From contig JAGEMR010000008.1 of the NCBI GenBank assembly GCA_021030915.1, positions 62,001 through 126,000 of the forward strand: a DNA stretch of 64,000 nucleotides, in the 5' to 3' direction. Source of the DNA: Astrothelium macrocarpum. Lineage: Eukaryota; Ascomycota; Dothideomycetes; Trypetheliales; Trypetheliaceae. Below the pieces are notes generated by a model. It was not told the DNA's origin and did no database searches. It saw nothing but the letters and a program-made list of their open reading frames with translations. Positions 9,990 through 20,120 of this stretch are shown here, in pieces; the first letter of the stretch is position 1; each line of letters begins with the position of its first letter. Made by a program: the position numbers and the translations under genes.

Positions 9990-11663
9990 TTATCTCCAGA
10001 GTTTGATGTCGAGATCGAAGCCGGCTGAAGCAAGCATCGTGCTGTCCGGTGAGAATGCCACCATATTAACGGACCCTGTATGTCTCTGAATCGTCTGCAA
10101 TGCCGTTCCTGAACGGGCGTCCCAGAGCCTGATGGTAGCATCTCTGCTCGACGAAGCCAATGTTGTGCCGTCCGGCGAGAAAGCTACACCGTAGATATCG
10201 GATTCATGACCTTTAAGCACCTGTCGCACCGCTCCCGACCGAACATCCCAAAGTATGATAGTATTATCATAGCCCGCCGACGCCAGCTTCATGCCATCCG
10301 GCGAGAAGGCTAAGCCGCAGCCATATCTCCCGTAATTGCCCTCGAGTGTCTTCAGCTCCTTTTCTGACTGTAGGTCCCAGAGCCTGATAATGTCATAACC
10401 CGCTCCTGCCAGTGTTGTGCCATCCGGCGAGAAGGCCACGCTCATAGCCCAGTCTCCCGAGGGTCTGTGTGTATGCAACACCACTCCTACCTCAGAGTCC
10501 CAGATTTTGATGTTATCCGTGCTCGCTGACGCCAGCTTCGTGCCATCCGGCGAGAAAGCCACGGCGAAGACCTGGTTCGTATGGCCCTTGAGTGACCTCA
10601 ACAACACTCCTGACCGAGCGTCCCAGAGCTCGATGGTGCCTTTTGCGTTCGCCGACGCTAAAGTACCGTCTGACGAGAAGGCCACGCTGTCGACGCAGCC
10701 CGCATCGACTGTTAGTGTCTGCGGTGCCGCTTGCGTCCGAGTGTTCCAGAGCATGACGGTGCCACGCCAGCTCCCTGACGCTAGCTTTGTACCGTCCGGC
10801 GAGAAGGCTATACTGAGGACCACAGCTGTATGGCCCTGGAGCGTGCCAAATGCCGACCAGTTTTGCTTGGGTTTGGCTAAGTTTGCAGCTGCTTCGTCTA
10901 AGATCGAGTTTTGTGGCATCTTCCTCCTGTTCTCTATTGGAGCTTCGTATATCTCTCTCTTGAGCCGCTTGATCGCCTTTTCCCTTCCTTCGCCGTAAAT
11001 GACTGGCATGGAGAGTCCAAAGATGCCGAGAAGAGAGTTCGCTTCATCTTCTCCGCGTGTGGTATGGCGACTTCTTGCCCATAAGAATCGCTGATCAATC
11101 TCAAATTGAGACATGGGGGTTCCTCGAAGGGCTTCAATATTTATTTCAGTGATCTCCTGGATGAGCCTTTCTAATTTTTTCTTATCGCCGATTGGCTTGC
11201 CCTCTCGACTGAAGAATTCTACCACGCAAGGCGCAAGTAATTCCTGAAGAGTCCAGCCTCTAGTGAACCACCTGCTTCCCCGAAATGCTTGTTCCCAGTT
11301 CCATTGATTGTACGGATCTGCCGTGGAGACATCAGCTAGATATACATAGCATTTCACGGCTTGCTGGTACCAGTGAAACATTGAGTTCACTGCCTCTTGA
11401 TGCTCCGCGCTGCTAGATGTGTTGATGCAACAGCTATCCACCCAAAAGTGCTGTAATCCATCCCTGGCCGCTTGTTGACTGCAGAATTCGATCTTTGTAT
11501 ATCCAGCCTTATGTTGGCCTGTGCCTTCGATCATATCTTGAAAGTTGACCTCGTCTCTACGATGTCCCCATGTGTGAGAAAGGATAGCATATGGAGGGAT
11601 CTCATAGTCGAGTAAATCTTCTGTCAGGTGAATGTCTCCGTCGCGACGTTCCAAAAGACGCAT
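9990..11663 (-). CDS. HET-domain protein with C-terminal seven-bladed WD40 propeller
   Basis: Intronless, 557 residues. Residues 1-~235 are a HET domain of the HET-E/HNWD kind: 'MRLLERRDGDIHLTEDLL', 'PPYAILSHTWG', 'YTKIEFCSQQAARDGLQHFW', 'VDSCCINTSSSAEHQEAVNS', 'GSRWFTRGWTLQELLAP', then 'SLLGIFGLSMPVIYGEGR'. After a ~30-residue linker come seven WD repeats ('VAFSPDG.KLASAS.D..I.LWD' type), enough to close one propeller, ending at the final 'LWR'. In HET-E-type proteins a NACHT NTPase sits between these two parts; here no P-loop is present. HET domains trigger cell death in vegetative incompatibility. WD repeats act as recognition surfaces. The repeats keep a DNA period near 126 bp. Confidence 0.9.
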   Translation of the reverse strand: MRLLERRDGDIHLTEDLLDYEIPPYAILSHTWGHRRDEVNFQDMIEGTGQHKAGYTKIEFCSQQAARDGLQHFWVDSCCINTSSSAEHQEAVNSMFHWYQQAVKCYVYLADVSTADPYNQWNWEQAFRGSRWFTRGWTLQELLAPCVVEFFSREGKPIGDKKKLERLIQEITEINIEALRGTPMSQFEIDQRFLWARSRHTTRGEDEANSLLGIFGLSMPVIYGEGREKAIKRLKREIYEAPIENRRKMPQNSILDEAAANLAKPKQNWSAFGTLQGHTAVVLSIAFSPDGTKLASGSWRGTVMLWNTRTQAAPQTLTVDAGCVDSVAFSSDGTLASANAKGTIELWDARSGVLLRSLKGHTNQVFAVAFSPDGTKLASASTDNIKIWDSEVGVVLHTHRPSGDWAMSVAFSPDGTTLAGAGYDIIRLWDLQSEKELKTLEGNYGRYGCGLAFSPDGMKLASAGYDNTIILWDVRSGAVRQVLKGHESDIYGVAFSPDGTTLASSSRDATIRLWDARSGTALQTIQRHTGSVNMVAFSPDSTMLASAGFDLDIKLWR

Positions 11664-12435
11664 CGTACGGAAGGCGAGCCTCAGGCAAGGGAAGCCTTAC
11701 AACAGCAGTCCGAACAAGGATATGTTGGCAGGTACAAAAGCTCCACTGGCACATGGGTCTAGTTAGGTTCAGGAGCGTATAGTAATGCTAGCGACCGTTT
11801 AGAGGACGTGATATCTCGTTGTGCTGTAATTAGGGAAATACAGCTTCTTAGCGCGTCAGATAGGCTTAGGTAGGTACCAGGGAGGTCTTTGACGCTACAA
11901 GCGCTAATCGATGCAGGGTATACTGACCAATCAAGGACCATTATACAACATGGTATAGGCTGATTGACGAATTTCATACCTCTTTCGGCCAACCGCCAAG
12001 AAACTGCCCTTCTGTTTGTCGTGCTTGCTAGTCCAGGCAATATTAATTTGGAACCTTTTGAAGGTCCATGCGGAAGGACTCATGTGGAGAGCCTTGAGAG
12101 ATTTCTGCCAGACACGCAGTAGCCAATCAACGAGAGGGTTGCCACAGTTAGGCCTCCTTCATGTCCTAGTATTTTGCACGCGGAGGCATCTTCTTTGGGT
12201 GAAGTTGGTGTCGGAGAACAAATGGAAACGCAAAAGCCGTTTGGTTGTGTACGCGAATTGTATGTCGTCGCAGGATTGTGGCTCTGCGCAAGTACGGCAG
12301 AACTTGTTTCGCCCTGTGTAGCCGCGGAGTGCGGCACAGCACGTGCCTATATATAGATAGCCTACATGCTTTCGGTATAAGAGCGAAGAGCAAATTCCGA
12401 CATTGTTACAATCCTACTCCACCAGCATCCCTCTA
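11664..12435. other. Intergenic between divergent HET-WD40 and the broken fungal gene
   Basis: No ORF here resembles a protein. It contains a short stretch (about 11865-11935, with CTTAGGTAGGT and TGACCAATCA) that resembles 24406-24470 elsewhere in the window. Confidence 0.4.
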
Positions 12436-15359
12436 ATGGCGCCTATGAACAAAGATGTCTACTTCAAACTACTCTAAAAATACGGCATAAAATTCGACGG
12501 GCCAGTCGACGAGGAGGACTGGCCCGCTTTTCACAAGAAGACATTCGAAAACATTCGAAAGCTTGGACGAACTGATTTCCAGCAATACCGTGAGAGCATC
12601 AGCGCGGATTTCGAGCTCCACCCGTGGGGAGAGCAGACGAAATGCCGCGCAGAGCGGATCTCGAAGCTAGCAATGCGCTGCTTGAAGGGTAGAAGGAATG
12701 AAGCAGGATGGAGGCTGCTGCTAGAGTCGGAAATTTTAGTGCGCTTTACCATAGAAGTCGCGTGGTAAGGTTATACCAACCGATATCGTTGTTCCCAACT
12801 AATGGGGAAGCTGCTTTTGCCGGGCCAGACTTTGGAGATCGGAAATTGAAGCCGCACTTAGCATTGAGGATGAAGCAGCCGAGTCTCTAGCTGAACGGCG
12901 AAAGAGGAGGACGCCCTGCTCCTGCGGATCGACACAGTGGAGAGGCGATCTGTAAGTTCCCAATTGCGCGGGATAGTACGTTAACGCTGATTTATTGCGG
13001 AAGTCAAGAGCAAGGTGTGGGCCTCTTCGATGATCGAGCACAAGAAGAATGCGTCCACCCAGAAGCCGTTATGGCTGATCTACCCAAGAAGAGCGAGCAG
13101 CCTGATCGTATATACGGCCTCCGCATAGGTAGGAGATTAGAGCGCTTGTTATTATGGTCTGAAGACAATCGACCTTCTTCTTGTGGCAAGATGATCGCAG
13201 AGGCTCTCAAGACCAGTCCATTTCGCCCGGATGGAGAGCCTGTTCTGTTCCCCTTTCTTGTCCTCGAGGCCAAGTCAGAAAAGGGCCGAGAAAGTTTCAG
13301 CGATATCGAAGTCCAGACTACATTTTCAATTCGCACTTTGCTTGAGCTTCAATAAGGACTTTACGATGCTGCCGCTGAAAAGTCCGTATCTGAAGCAAGA
13401 CCATTTGTCTGGTTCCTGTCATACAAAGGAGAACAATGGCGAGTCTCCGCTGGCTTTGTCCATGATGAGAGAGGCTCTCGATCCTACGTATGTAACACTA
13501 TTAACCAAGCATAGCCTTTCACTAACGTTTCGAAGCGGATTGTGGATCTCTGGGATGGACGTATCAATTCAAAAGAAGGAGCTCTCTGTCTTCTACTGAT
13601 AATCGACTACATCTTCGACTGGGCTCGTGACATATATCGCGAAAGCATTGTTTCACAGCTTCGCTCGCTTTCGGCAAGTGATACTCAGAGCCTCGGAATT
13701 GATAGCGACGTGTTCTCCATGCTTGATCCGTTCCAGTACTTTCCTCAGAATACGGACGATGATATCAACTGTGATGTCGAACGGCCCGACAGCGAAGATC
13801 CGAAGGCTGTTGAAGATGTCTTGCGTCGTTTCGATTCTCCGAAAGGTGCGATGCGTTATGCTAGATACATCCGATCCCGATTTCGGTGTCTTTACCTAAC
13901 GGAAGATAACTTCTCATTGTTTGTGCTGTCTCAAAAGACACCTCAGCATGCGCAAACCGCAGCACGTACGATTCTACGGTTCCTCAAAGATTGCTGGCGC
14001 GTCCACGCAGAAGCTCTTGACGGTCTCGAACAGATGTGGACGGGAAAGGATCGGGAGAGCGAAAACTTGTACAGTGCAACCAAGGAGTTCCTAGTCATGG
14101 TCACACTAACAGCCTACATCACTCCATCGTGGGAACAAACGAGGGAGCTTACTCTGTTAGCTATCTCAACCAACGTCATTAATGCTCTTGTGCAAGAAGC
14201 GGGCCAGAGCACAGATAAGGACTGGAATCTGCAAGAATTTCCGTACGTTGAGGGAAGTGTCTTTATCCTGAATTTCGTGTCATTTCGTGAAGCGCCGATA
14301 AGGGAGACCCTAGTTGCAGCGGCGACGCGGACTTGTCTATCGAGCCGACTGTTTGCCAAGGAGTCCAACAAGGAAAGGAAGGGACCAAGTCCTGGGATAT
14401 GGGCAGTATCGATAGAGAAACAAGAAAGTAGTATCCGCTACAGGTTCGATGCTGCGCTCATGCCCGGCTATGGTGCACACGCCTGCGAATTCGTGGTTTC
14501 GATCTATAATATGCACAAGATTGGAAGAATCGAGCCCTCGTCATCGCTCTTGCGGCTATCTGATCGTATGGATGAACAGAAATTTACAGATGAATCATTA
14601 CCGGGACTTTGGTCGATCGCTTTGAAAGAGGTCTTGGCGCATAGGAAGTTCTTCACAGTCATTTCGAACAATTCTTGCATTGTTTCGGGATTTCCCGAAT
14701 TCTGTCTTTTCGTGATTGACAACACATCGATAGAGGATATGGTTGAGTCTCAACAGGCTTCCGAATTGGTCGACGAGTGGAGCTTGCAAGCACGGATGAT
14801 GAACTTGAGGCGGGGCTTGGGTTGCAGTTGGAACGATACCGGCATCAGGGTCCGATATATAGGACTACCGGAGAAGATACTGGAGCTTTTTGGTCACGTC
14901 GAAAGCGTTTTGAACTCACAAGTGCAAAGCGCTAAACCCAATGGAACAGGCAAATATCCTGAGCGATCGGGCAAGCCTAGGAGCAAATTGCAACACTGGG
15001 ACATAATTTCTTTAGAATACCGAGGTCTCAAAGATATCCTGAAGTTCAAGGACAACCTTAGTTCCAAAGGTAAAAGACTAGCCTCTCTTGCGCTAGACTA
15101 TCCACGATGGAACATCTATGAGAATTGGAATAAGGTCAACGGCGTGACTGTATGTGCAAGGGTGGTTGGCCCCTCTCAACCTCTCGATGGTGAGACCATG
15201 GTCTGCAAAGAGCCTATGGGTAATTTAGTGATAGGAGAAGGAGAGCCTGGTCCTTCAAATACTCCGCAGCGGCGCAAAAGGGCTTATGAACAGATGAGTC
15301 TCGAAGACGTCAATGGGGAGAACGCTGAAGTGGCTTCACCGGAACCGCGCAAAAGATGA
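12436..15359 (+). pseudogene. Large fungal-specific protein of unknown function, interrupted by two in-frame TAA codons
   Basis: Four exons assemble in one frame: 12436-12764, 12811-12951, 13004-13487 and 13536-15359 (2778 nt, 926 codons with the terminal stop). Intron joints are good (GTAAGG...GAAG, GTAAGT...GAAG, GTATGT...GAAG, two with CTAA(C/T) branch sites). The protein belongs to a fungal family of about 900 residues that I recognise by blocks such as 'DFELHPWGEQTK', 'LFPFLVLEAKSEKG', 'FVWFLSYKGEQWRVSAGF', 'LWDGRINSKEGALCLLLIID', 'YIFDWARDIYRESI', 'MWTGKDRESENLYS', 'QESSIRYRFDAALMPGYGA'. Its function is not known to me. Codon 14 (12475-12477) and a codon at 13353-13355 are TAA; both could come from CAA by C-to-T. 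A shorter product from a downstream start remains possible for exon 4. Confidence 0.75.
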
Positions 15360-18300
15360 CCACGTCATAGAACCACGAGTTCATCCAAGACTGTCTTGAC
15401 GAAGCCGACCTCGACCATTTACTCGCAGAAGGCTTTTGCACCTAGCGAACTTGGCGCAGAGAACCATTGCTATACGGGTAACTCGATTTAAAGAACTGTA
15501 CCAATTAGTGCTGTGATCCCATCTTTCATAAATCTGTATCGACGAAAGATCCAACTCGGCTCTCTGAGCCTTGCTGTTCTATGTGCTCCCCTGAGAAGTG
15601 CGCGTTTCAAGTGTCTGAGAGCGCATCCTGATGTTCGGTTTCCTGTGCAGCGTGACAGTGAGAGTCCTCGTTTCCGTCAGGCATCCGTCGGTAGCCTTTA
15701 GTCCGGTTCACCCAGCTCAGCAGTGCAAAATCCAAGGCCCCAAGGGAAACGACGAAACCAGCGGCAAATCCGCTGTGCTGGTATTGGATAAACGATTGTC
15801 CACAGGTGTCAAGTCTCCGTATGTAAGAATCTCTTCGCAGGCATTATCTCTTCTCAATATGAGTGGTAACCGGGGGTCGCGCGCGCGGCTGAATGAGTTA
15901 GAATCTAGTCACTTTAATCGCTCAGTGGGTCCTTGTATGTGGGACCCACGAATTCTGGCGGCAGGAGGCTTGTGTTCATAGCTGTACCTTACATGAATGC
16001 CGTTAAGGCGGCTGCGATAGCCAATGAATCTGTAATACATTTATGCAAGTAAGGCTCATTAGCTTGCTAAGCCATGTGTTAAGACCAATTCCGTCTCAGC
16101 ACACTTCGTCCTCAGACACTTCGTCCAATAACCAACTACATCCCAAGACCACTTCCGTCCCCGAGCAACTTATCCTCGGAATGCTTTCGTCCTTGGATGT
16201 TTTGCCCTGCACTATCTCGATCCCAGGAACGCTTCTGCAAGGAACACTTTCCGATTTTTGAAAGGAATGATAGGCTCTTAAAAGTAGCCAAGATTCACGA
16301 TAGAACGAGAAGTTGGCTCGCACATATAAGCGAATAGTATTAGTGTTCGAAAAACTGTGATGGATCAATGTGCTGGGATCGATATACCATGCCGGCTATG
16401 ACAGAACGAAAGGATAACGATCGGATAAGTGCCGGAGAAGGTCTGACAAGTGCACCAATGTAAGTATATCGTTAGAGTTGTGAGTGTTGAGGTAGAAACT
16501 GTCTCTGAGGTGCCATGATAGCCATTACCTCATGTGGTCTCAGCGTACATAGCCCAGACATGCTGCTGCTCAGAACCTAGGCTACTTATATAGAATCTCA
16601 CAGCTCACACAATATCGTTGTAATAGGTTGTGAGCCCGGTTGGTGTTAGGTGATCGATCCTGCGATACTTGGATAATGCTTCTACGAGCCATACAGTCTA
16701 AGGATCGATCCATAAAGAAGGCGAAACAAACCAAGCTATGTAGCTTTAACGAGCAATTACCTCTGGTCGATACTTTATCGGCACACTTTGTGCGAGAACT
16801 CACTGCGTTTCTCACACTGTAACGTTCAGTTCTGATGGACTCAACTGGATTAAGCCTGAGCAAGCCGAAGCCAGCATGAGGAGACCTGAAAAGAGGCCAA
16901 GCAACTTGAGCATGGATTGAGCCGAGGTTGAGCCGAGGACTTGAATTAACCACTTTTAGACTAGCTTGTCGCTGACTTATCTGGGTAATAAGCGTGGCCA
17001 TTCTTACCTGAGGAAACACATGAGATGCCCTCGGTCGATGCCGATGAACCACGTGATTTTCACAACGTTTCCACAGGTCAACTCACTCTGGACTCACCGT
17101 CATCTCCGCACCGAATTCGCAAAGGACACAACACTCGAAGCGATTAACAACGATGATGTGCGTCCTTTGCAGTGGGTTACATACCAGCATCATGCTCAAC
17201 CCTCCATTGTCGTCATGAGAACGGCAATATTGGGGTGTCTGCTAGCTTAGAGCAAGGGTTATCTCCAATTCAAGCTTCGCACCAAGTTCTGCAGCAATAC
17301 CTAGCACTCTGCAATATGATGCTCCCTGCACCTGAGCTGCAGGCATATTCTGAGCTGCTTCCAAACATCAGACACGCATCGTGCAACCTCGAATCGGCAT
17401 CTCTCTTCCGAAGGCAAATGGCGCAAATAATCGCAGAGATGGCATATTGAGGAGATGAGCGGGGTGACTATCCAGCGGATCTGCAAGACAGCTTTCTTGC
17501 GGAACGGGGCACCGGAAAATCCGGGGTTCGCTTAAAAGCTTAGCAAAAGCTTAGCAAAATCTAGCAGCATTAATTAACGACCGCGTGCCGTCTGCAAGGG
17601 CTAAATTCATCCAGATTAAGAACGTGAGCCCTGTACCATTGCCAGTCATTGCAAGACTTGCTCTCAAATGATGATCGACTAACTCCAGCCTTTAGACTTT
17701 TGCACACCATTGGTAACAGAATAGCGTTTAAAGGCGAACACGTAAGCTTTACCCAGGACGGCAGGGTCTCGAGGCTTTGCCGGAGGGACCGAAAGCTGCT
17801 GTGCGATATTCCAAGCATCCCTACATTCAGACATCTGCTTTCGCTTCTTGAATTGAGGACGCGTAATCGTTCCATGACGAGCAAGTTTTCCCGAGAATGC
17901 AATTTTACTTTAGATCCACCTAGTACCCAGATCTGCCTGCGGACCTACTGCACGCCGCGAGCCTCAGCGCCTGGGTCCCCCTTGACTATACGTTCGCCCA
18001 AGACAACATGTGCAAATCGAAGTGCAGGAAGATCTGAACGTGGCCACGATCCCTTGGTTGTAGAGCAGTCCTGGCTCTGCCCGGAAGTTTTGCGTGTCGA
18101 GCATGCGCGCTGCCCTCTACGATGACGACGACTTTAGATCATCACTAGGGACGGGACTTGATCACTCCAATATCCTCTGCGTTACCTTGGGAATTGGATT
18201 TTTACGTAAATGCTCCAAAGTTCATCTACAGGCTTCCCGGATCGAGTTTCACTCGAAATGCCGATGTATCACATTCAGGGGGGAATGACTGCCACACGAC

Positions 18301-19094
18301 ATAGCCGCAACTTCCATATTATCTGGGCCGGCTGCGAGAGGCCTAGTGACTTCTTGAACAAAGTCGTAAGATGTTGTGCAATCGCTTGGTAAGAAAGCGT
18401 GAGCAGCTGCCTCTACGATACGATCCGATTCTCAATCGCTCACTCCGATGTTTGAACTGGTAAGTGACTGTCTTCTGATCACATCTCACGATTTCCTCCG
18501 GGTGAATAGCCCGACTCTGCGGACTCTGATGCAGGTAGCCAAGCTTGTTTTCCTGGGTACCGGCGATATAGTGTCATGCGTGATGCAGTATTATATGTTG
18601 ATCTTTTCCGTGAGCAAGAATCGCTTCTACAATCCAGAGACATGGTTTGAGCATCAATCTGAGTTCACCGCCAGAAAACAGGTGGCAAGTTGACCGGCTC
18701 AAACTCTATAGCCTTTCCCATTTTCGTTAAAAGCAATTTGAAGACTTCTACCGTGACTTTCCTATATTACGCAAAAAATCACAACATATTTGAACTACAC
18801 TTACCCAGCGCAGTAAACCTGGCATAGGCTGATCTTCAATTTACCCAAGCAGCTATTGGCGATCCGTGTCAAACCATAGCTTTTGATTAAGCTTTCGACC
18901 AGCTTTCTGCAGAATGCAGAGACTATATGGATCATGCGCAAGGGGCCCGAGCACATTCTCGCTGTGCATATGGAAGTTACAGTAGATTGGTACTATCGGA
19001 CCTTTTGCAGCTGCATATGACGACCATTTCGCAAATCGGCTCATTGAATATGCTTCGTCCCATTTATCCGCGTCCGACGAGCCGTTAATTCGTC
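15360..19094. other. Gene-poor stretch, 3.7 kb
   Basis: No intact gene recognised on either strand. One coding-like, stop-interrupted stretch is listed separately (16980-17450). Other short ORFs (for example 16582-17052 minus, 18094-18288 plus) have no recognisable features. Confidence 0.4.
16980..17450 (+). pseudogene. Coding-like remnant of unknown function with C-to-T type stops
   Basis: One plus-strand frame reads like protein for about 145 codons, ending 'LFRRQMAQIIAEMAY' before TGA at 17448-17450. It is interrupted only near the middle by TAA and TGA three codons apart (about 17143-17151), which CAA and CGA would give by C-to-T. Composition is ordinary and soluble, with Ser/Pro/His-rich first half. 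No family recognised; it could also be chance. Confidence 0.3.
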
Positions 19095-19101
19095 TATAAA
19101 A
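19095..19101 (+). promoter_or_regulatory. TATA box of the secreted repeat-protein gene
   Basis: TATAAAA, 81-87 bp upstream of the ATG at 19182, a fitting position for a strongly expressed, regulated fungal gene. Confidence 0.55.
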
Positions 19102-19181
19102 CGTCTGTATCCTCACACACTTCGAGGCATCGCCAACTCCAAGATTTCTCTGAACAGCTCTTTGAGGGTCACTAAGTTATC

Positions 19182-20120
19182 ATGGCTCCCATTCTATCCT
19201 ATATGGCCTTATTGGCCCTGGTGCCAGCCATCCTGGCAGCTCCTATCAACGATGACAGAGACGATGACATGGCTCTTGCAGAACAATTGTATGCTCGCGA
19301 CGTCCAGTCGGCATCTGATGCTGGGTCATACTTTGTCCCAAGAGATAGTGTGTTGGTAGATGAGGATGACAAGCACAAAAAGAAGAAGCATCACCACAAG
19401 CCTGGAAAACCGCCCGTCGAGAAGAGAGATGAGAACGATATAGTCGAAGATGAAAGCGACGAGAATGATGATGACAAACATAAGAAGAAGAAGAAGCACC
19501 ACCACAAACCTGGAAAGCCCCCTGTTGAGAAGAGAGAGGAGAGCGATGAAAATGACGAAGTTGACGAGGATGAAGACGACAAGAAGCACAAAAAGAAGAA
19601 GCACCACCACAAACCTGGAAAGCCACCTGTTGAGAAGAGGGACGAGAACGAGGATGAAGATGAGATCGACGAGGACGACGAAGATGACAAGCATAAGAAG
19701 AAGAAACATCACCACAAGCCCGGGAAACCACACGTCGAGAAGAGAGATGAGAATGATGAGGACGAAGATGACAAACATAAGAAGAAAAAGCATCATCACA
19801 AGCCCGGAAAACCACCTGTTGAGAAGAGAGATGAGAACGAGGAGGACGAAGATGAAATCGACGAGGGCGAAGATGACAAGCACAAGAAGAAGAAGAAGCA
19901 CCACCACAAGCCCGGGAAACCACCAGTCGAGAAGAGAGACGAGGACGATGAGAACGAAGATGACAAGCATAAAAAGAAAAAGCACCACCACAAGCACGGA
20001 AAACCGCCAGTTGAGAAGAGAGATGAGAACGACGAGGACGACGATGACAAGCGCAAGAAGAAGCACCACCACCCACGTCCGAAGAAGCCAGAGCCGAAAC
20101 CAGGAAAACCCCCCGCCTAG
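19182..20120 (+). CDS. Secreted Kex2-processed repeat protein (putative multi-peptide precursor)
   Basis: Intronless, 312 residues. Residues 1-~19 are a signal peptide (hydrophobic 'YMALLALVPAILA', cleavage before 'APINDD'). After a ~40-residue leader come repeated units ending in Lys-Arg. Units close with KR at residues 82, 118, 153, 188, 216, 252 and 280; a final degenerate unit ends 'KPGKPPA'. Each unit has an Asp/Glu/Asn-rich head of variable length, then 'DDKHKKKKHHHKPGKPPVEKR' or a near copy (at most one or two changes). Kex2 in the late Golgi would cut after each KR and Kex1 would trim it, freeing peptides of 26-34 residues that start with acidic residues. The units lack Tyr, Trp and Phe, unlike ustiloxin-type cores. 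Function unknown; His-rich clusters suggest metal or polyanion binding (inference). An alternative is a structural, charge-patterned wall protein. Confidence 0.85.
   Translation: MAPILSYMALLALVPAILAAPINDDRDDDMALAEQLYARDVQSASDAGSYFVPRDSVLVDEDDKHKKKKHHHKPGKPPVEKRDENDIVEDESDENDDDKHKKKKKHHHKPGKPPVEKREESDENDEVDEDEDDKKHKKKKHHHKPGKPPVEKRDENEDEDEIDEDDEDDKHKKKKHHHKPGKPHVEKRDENDEDEDDKHKKKKHHHKPGKPPVEKRDENEEDEDEIDEGEDDKHKKKKKHHHKPGKPPVEKRDEDDENEDDKHKKKKHHHKHGKPPVEKRDENDEDDDDKRKKKHHHPRPKKPEPKPGKPPA
19428..20117 (+). repeat. Tandem coding repeats, 84-108 bp units
   Basis: Seven consecutive units after the first KR site, lengths 36, 35, 35, 28, 36, 28 and 32 codons. Length differences lie in the acidic head; the basic tail is nearly constant but has many synonymous differences, so the amino-acid pattern is kept by selection rather than by very recent duplication alone. 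Confidence 0.9.

Noticed and set aside
10060..10860. Periodic ~126-bp repeats read as a possible CRISPR-like array
   Set aside because: They are the WD40 coding repeats of the HET-WD40 gene.
19182..20120. Interpretation as a ustiloxin-type (dikaritin) RiPP precursor
   Set aside because: Units have KR spacing like UstA but no aromatic core residues, and no UstY or tyrosinase gene is recognised in the window.
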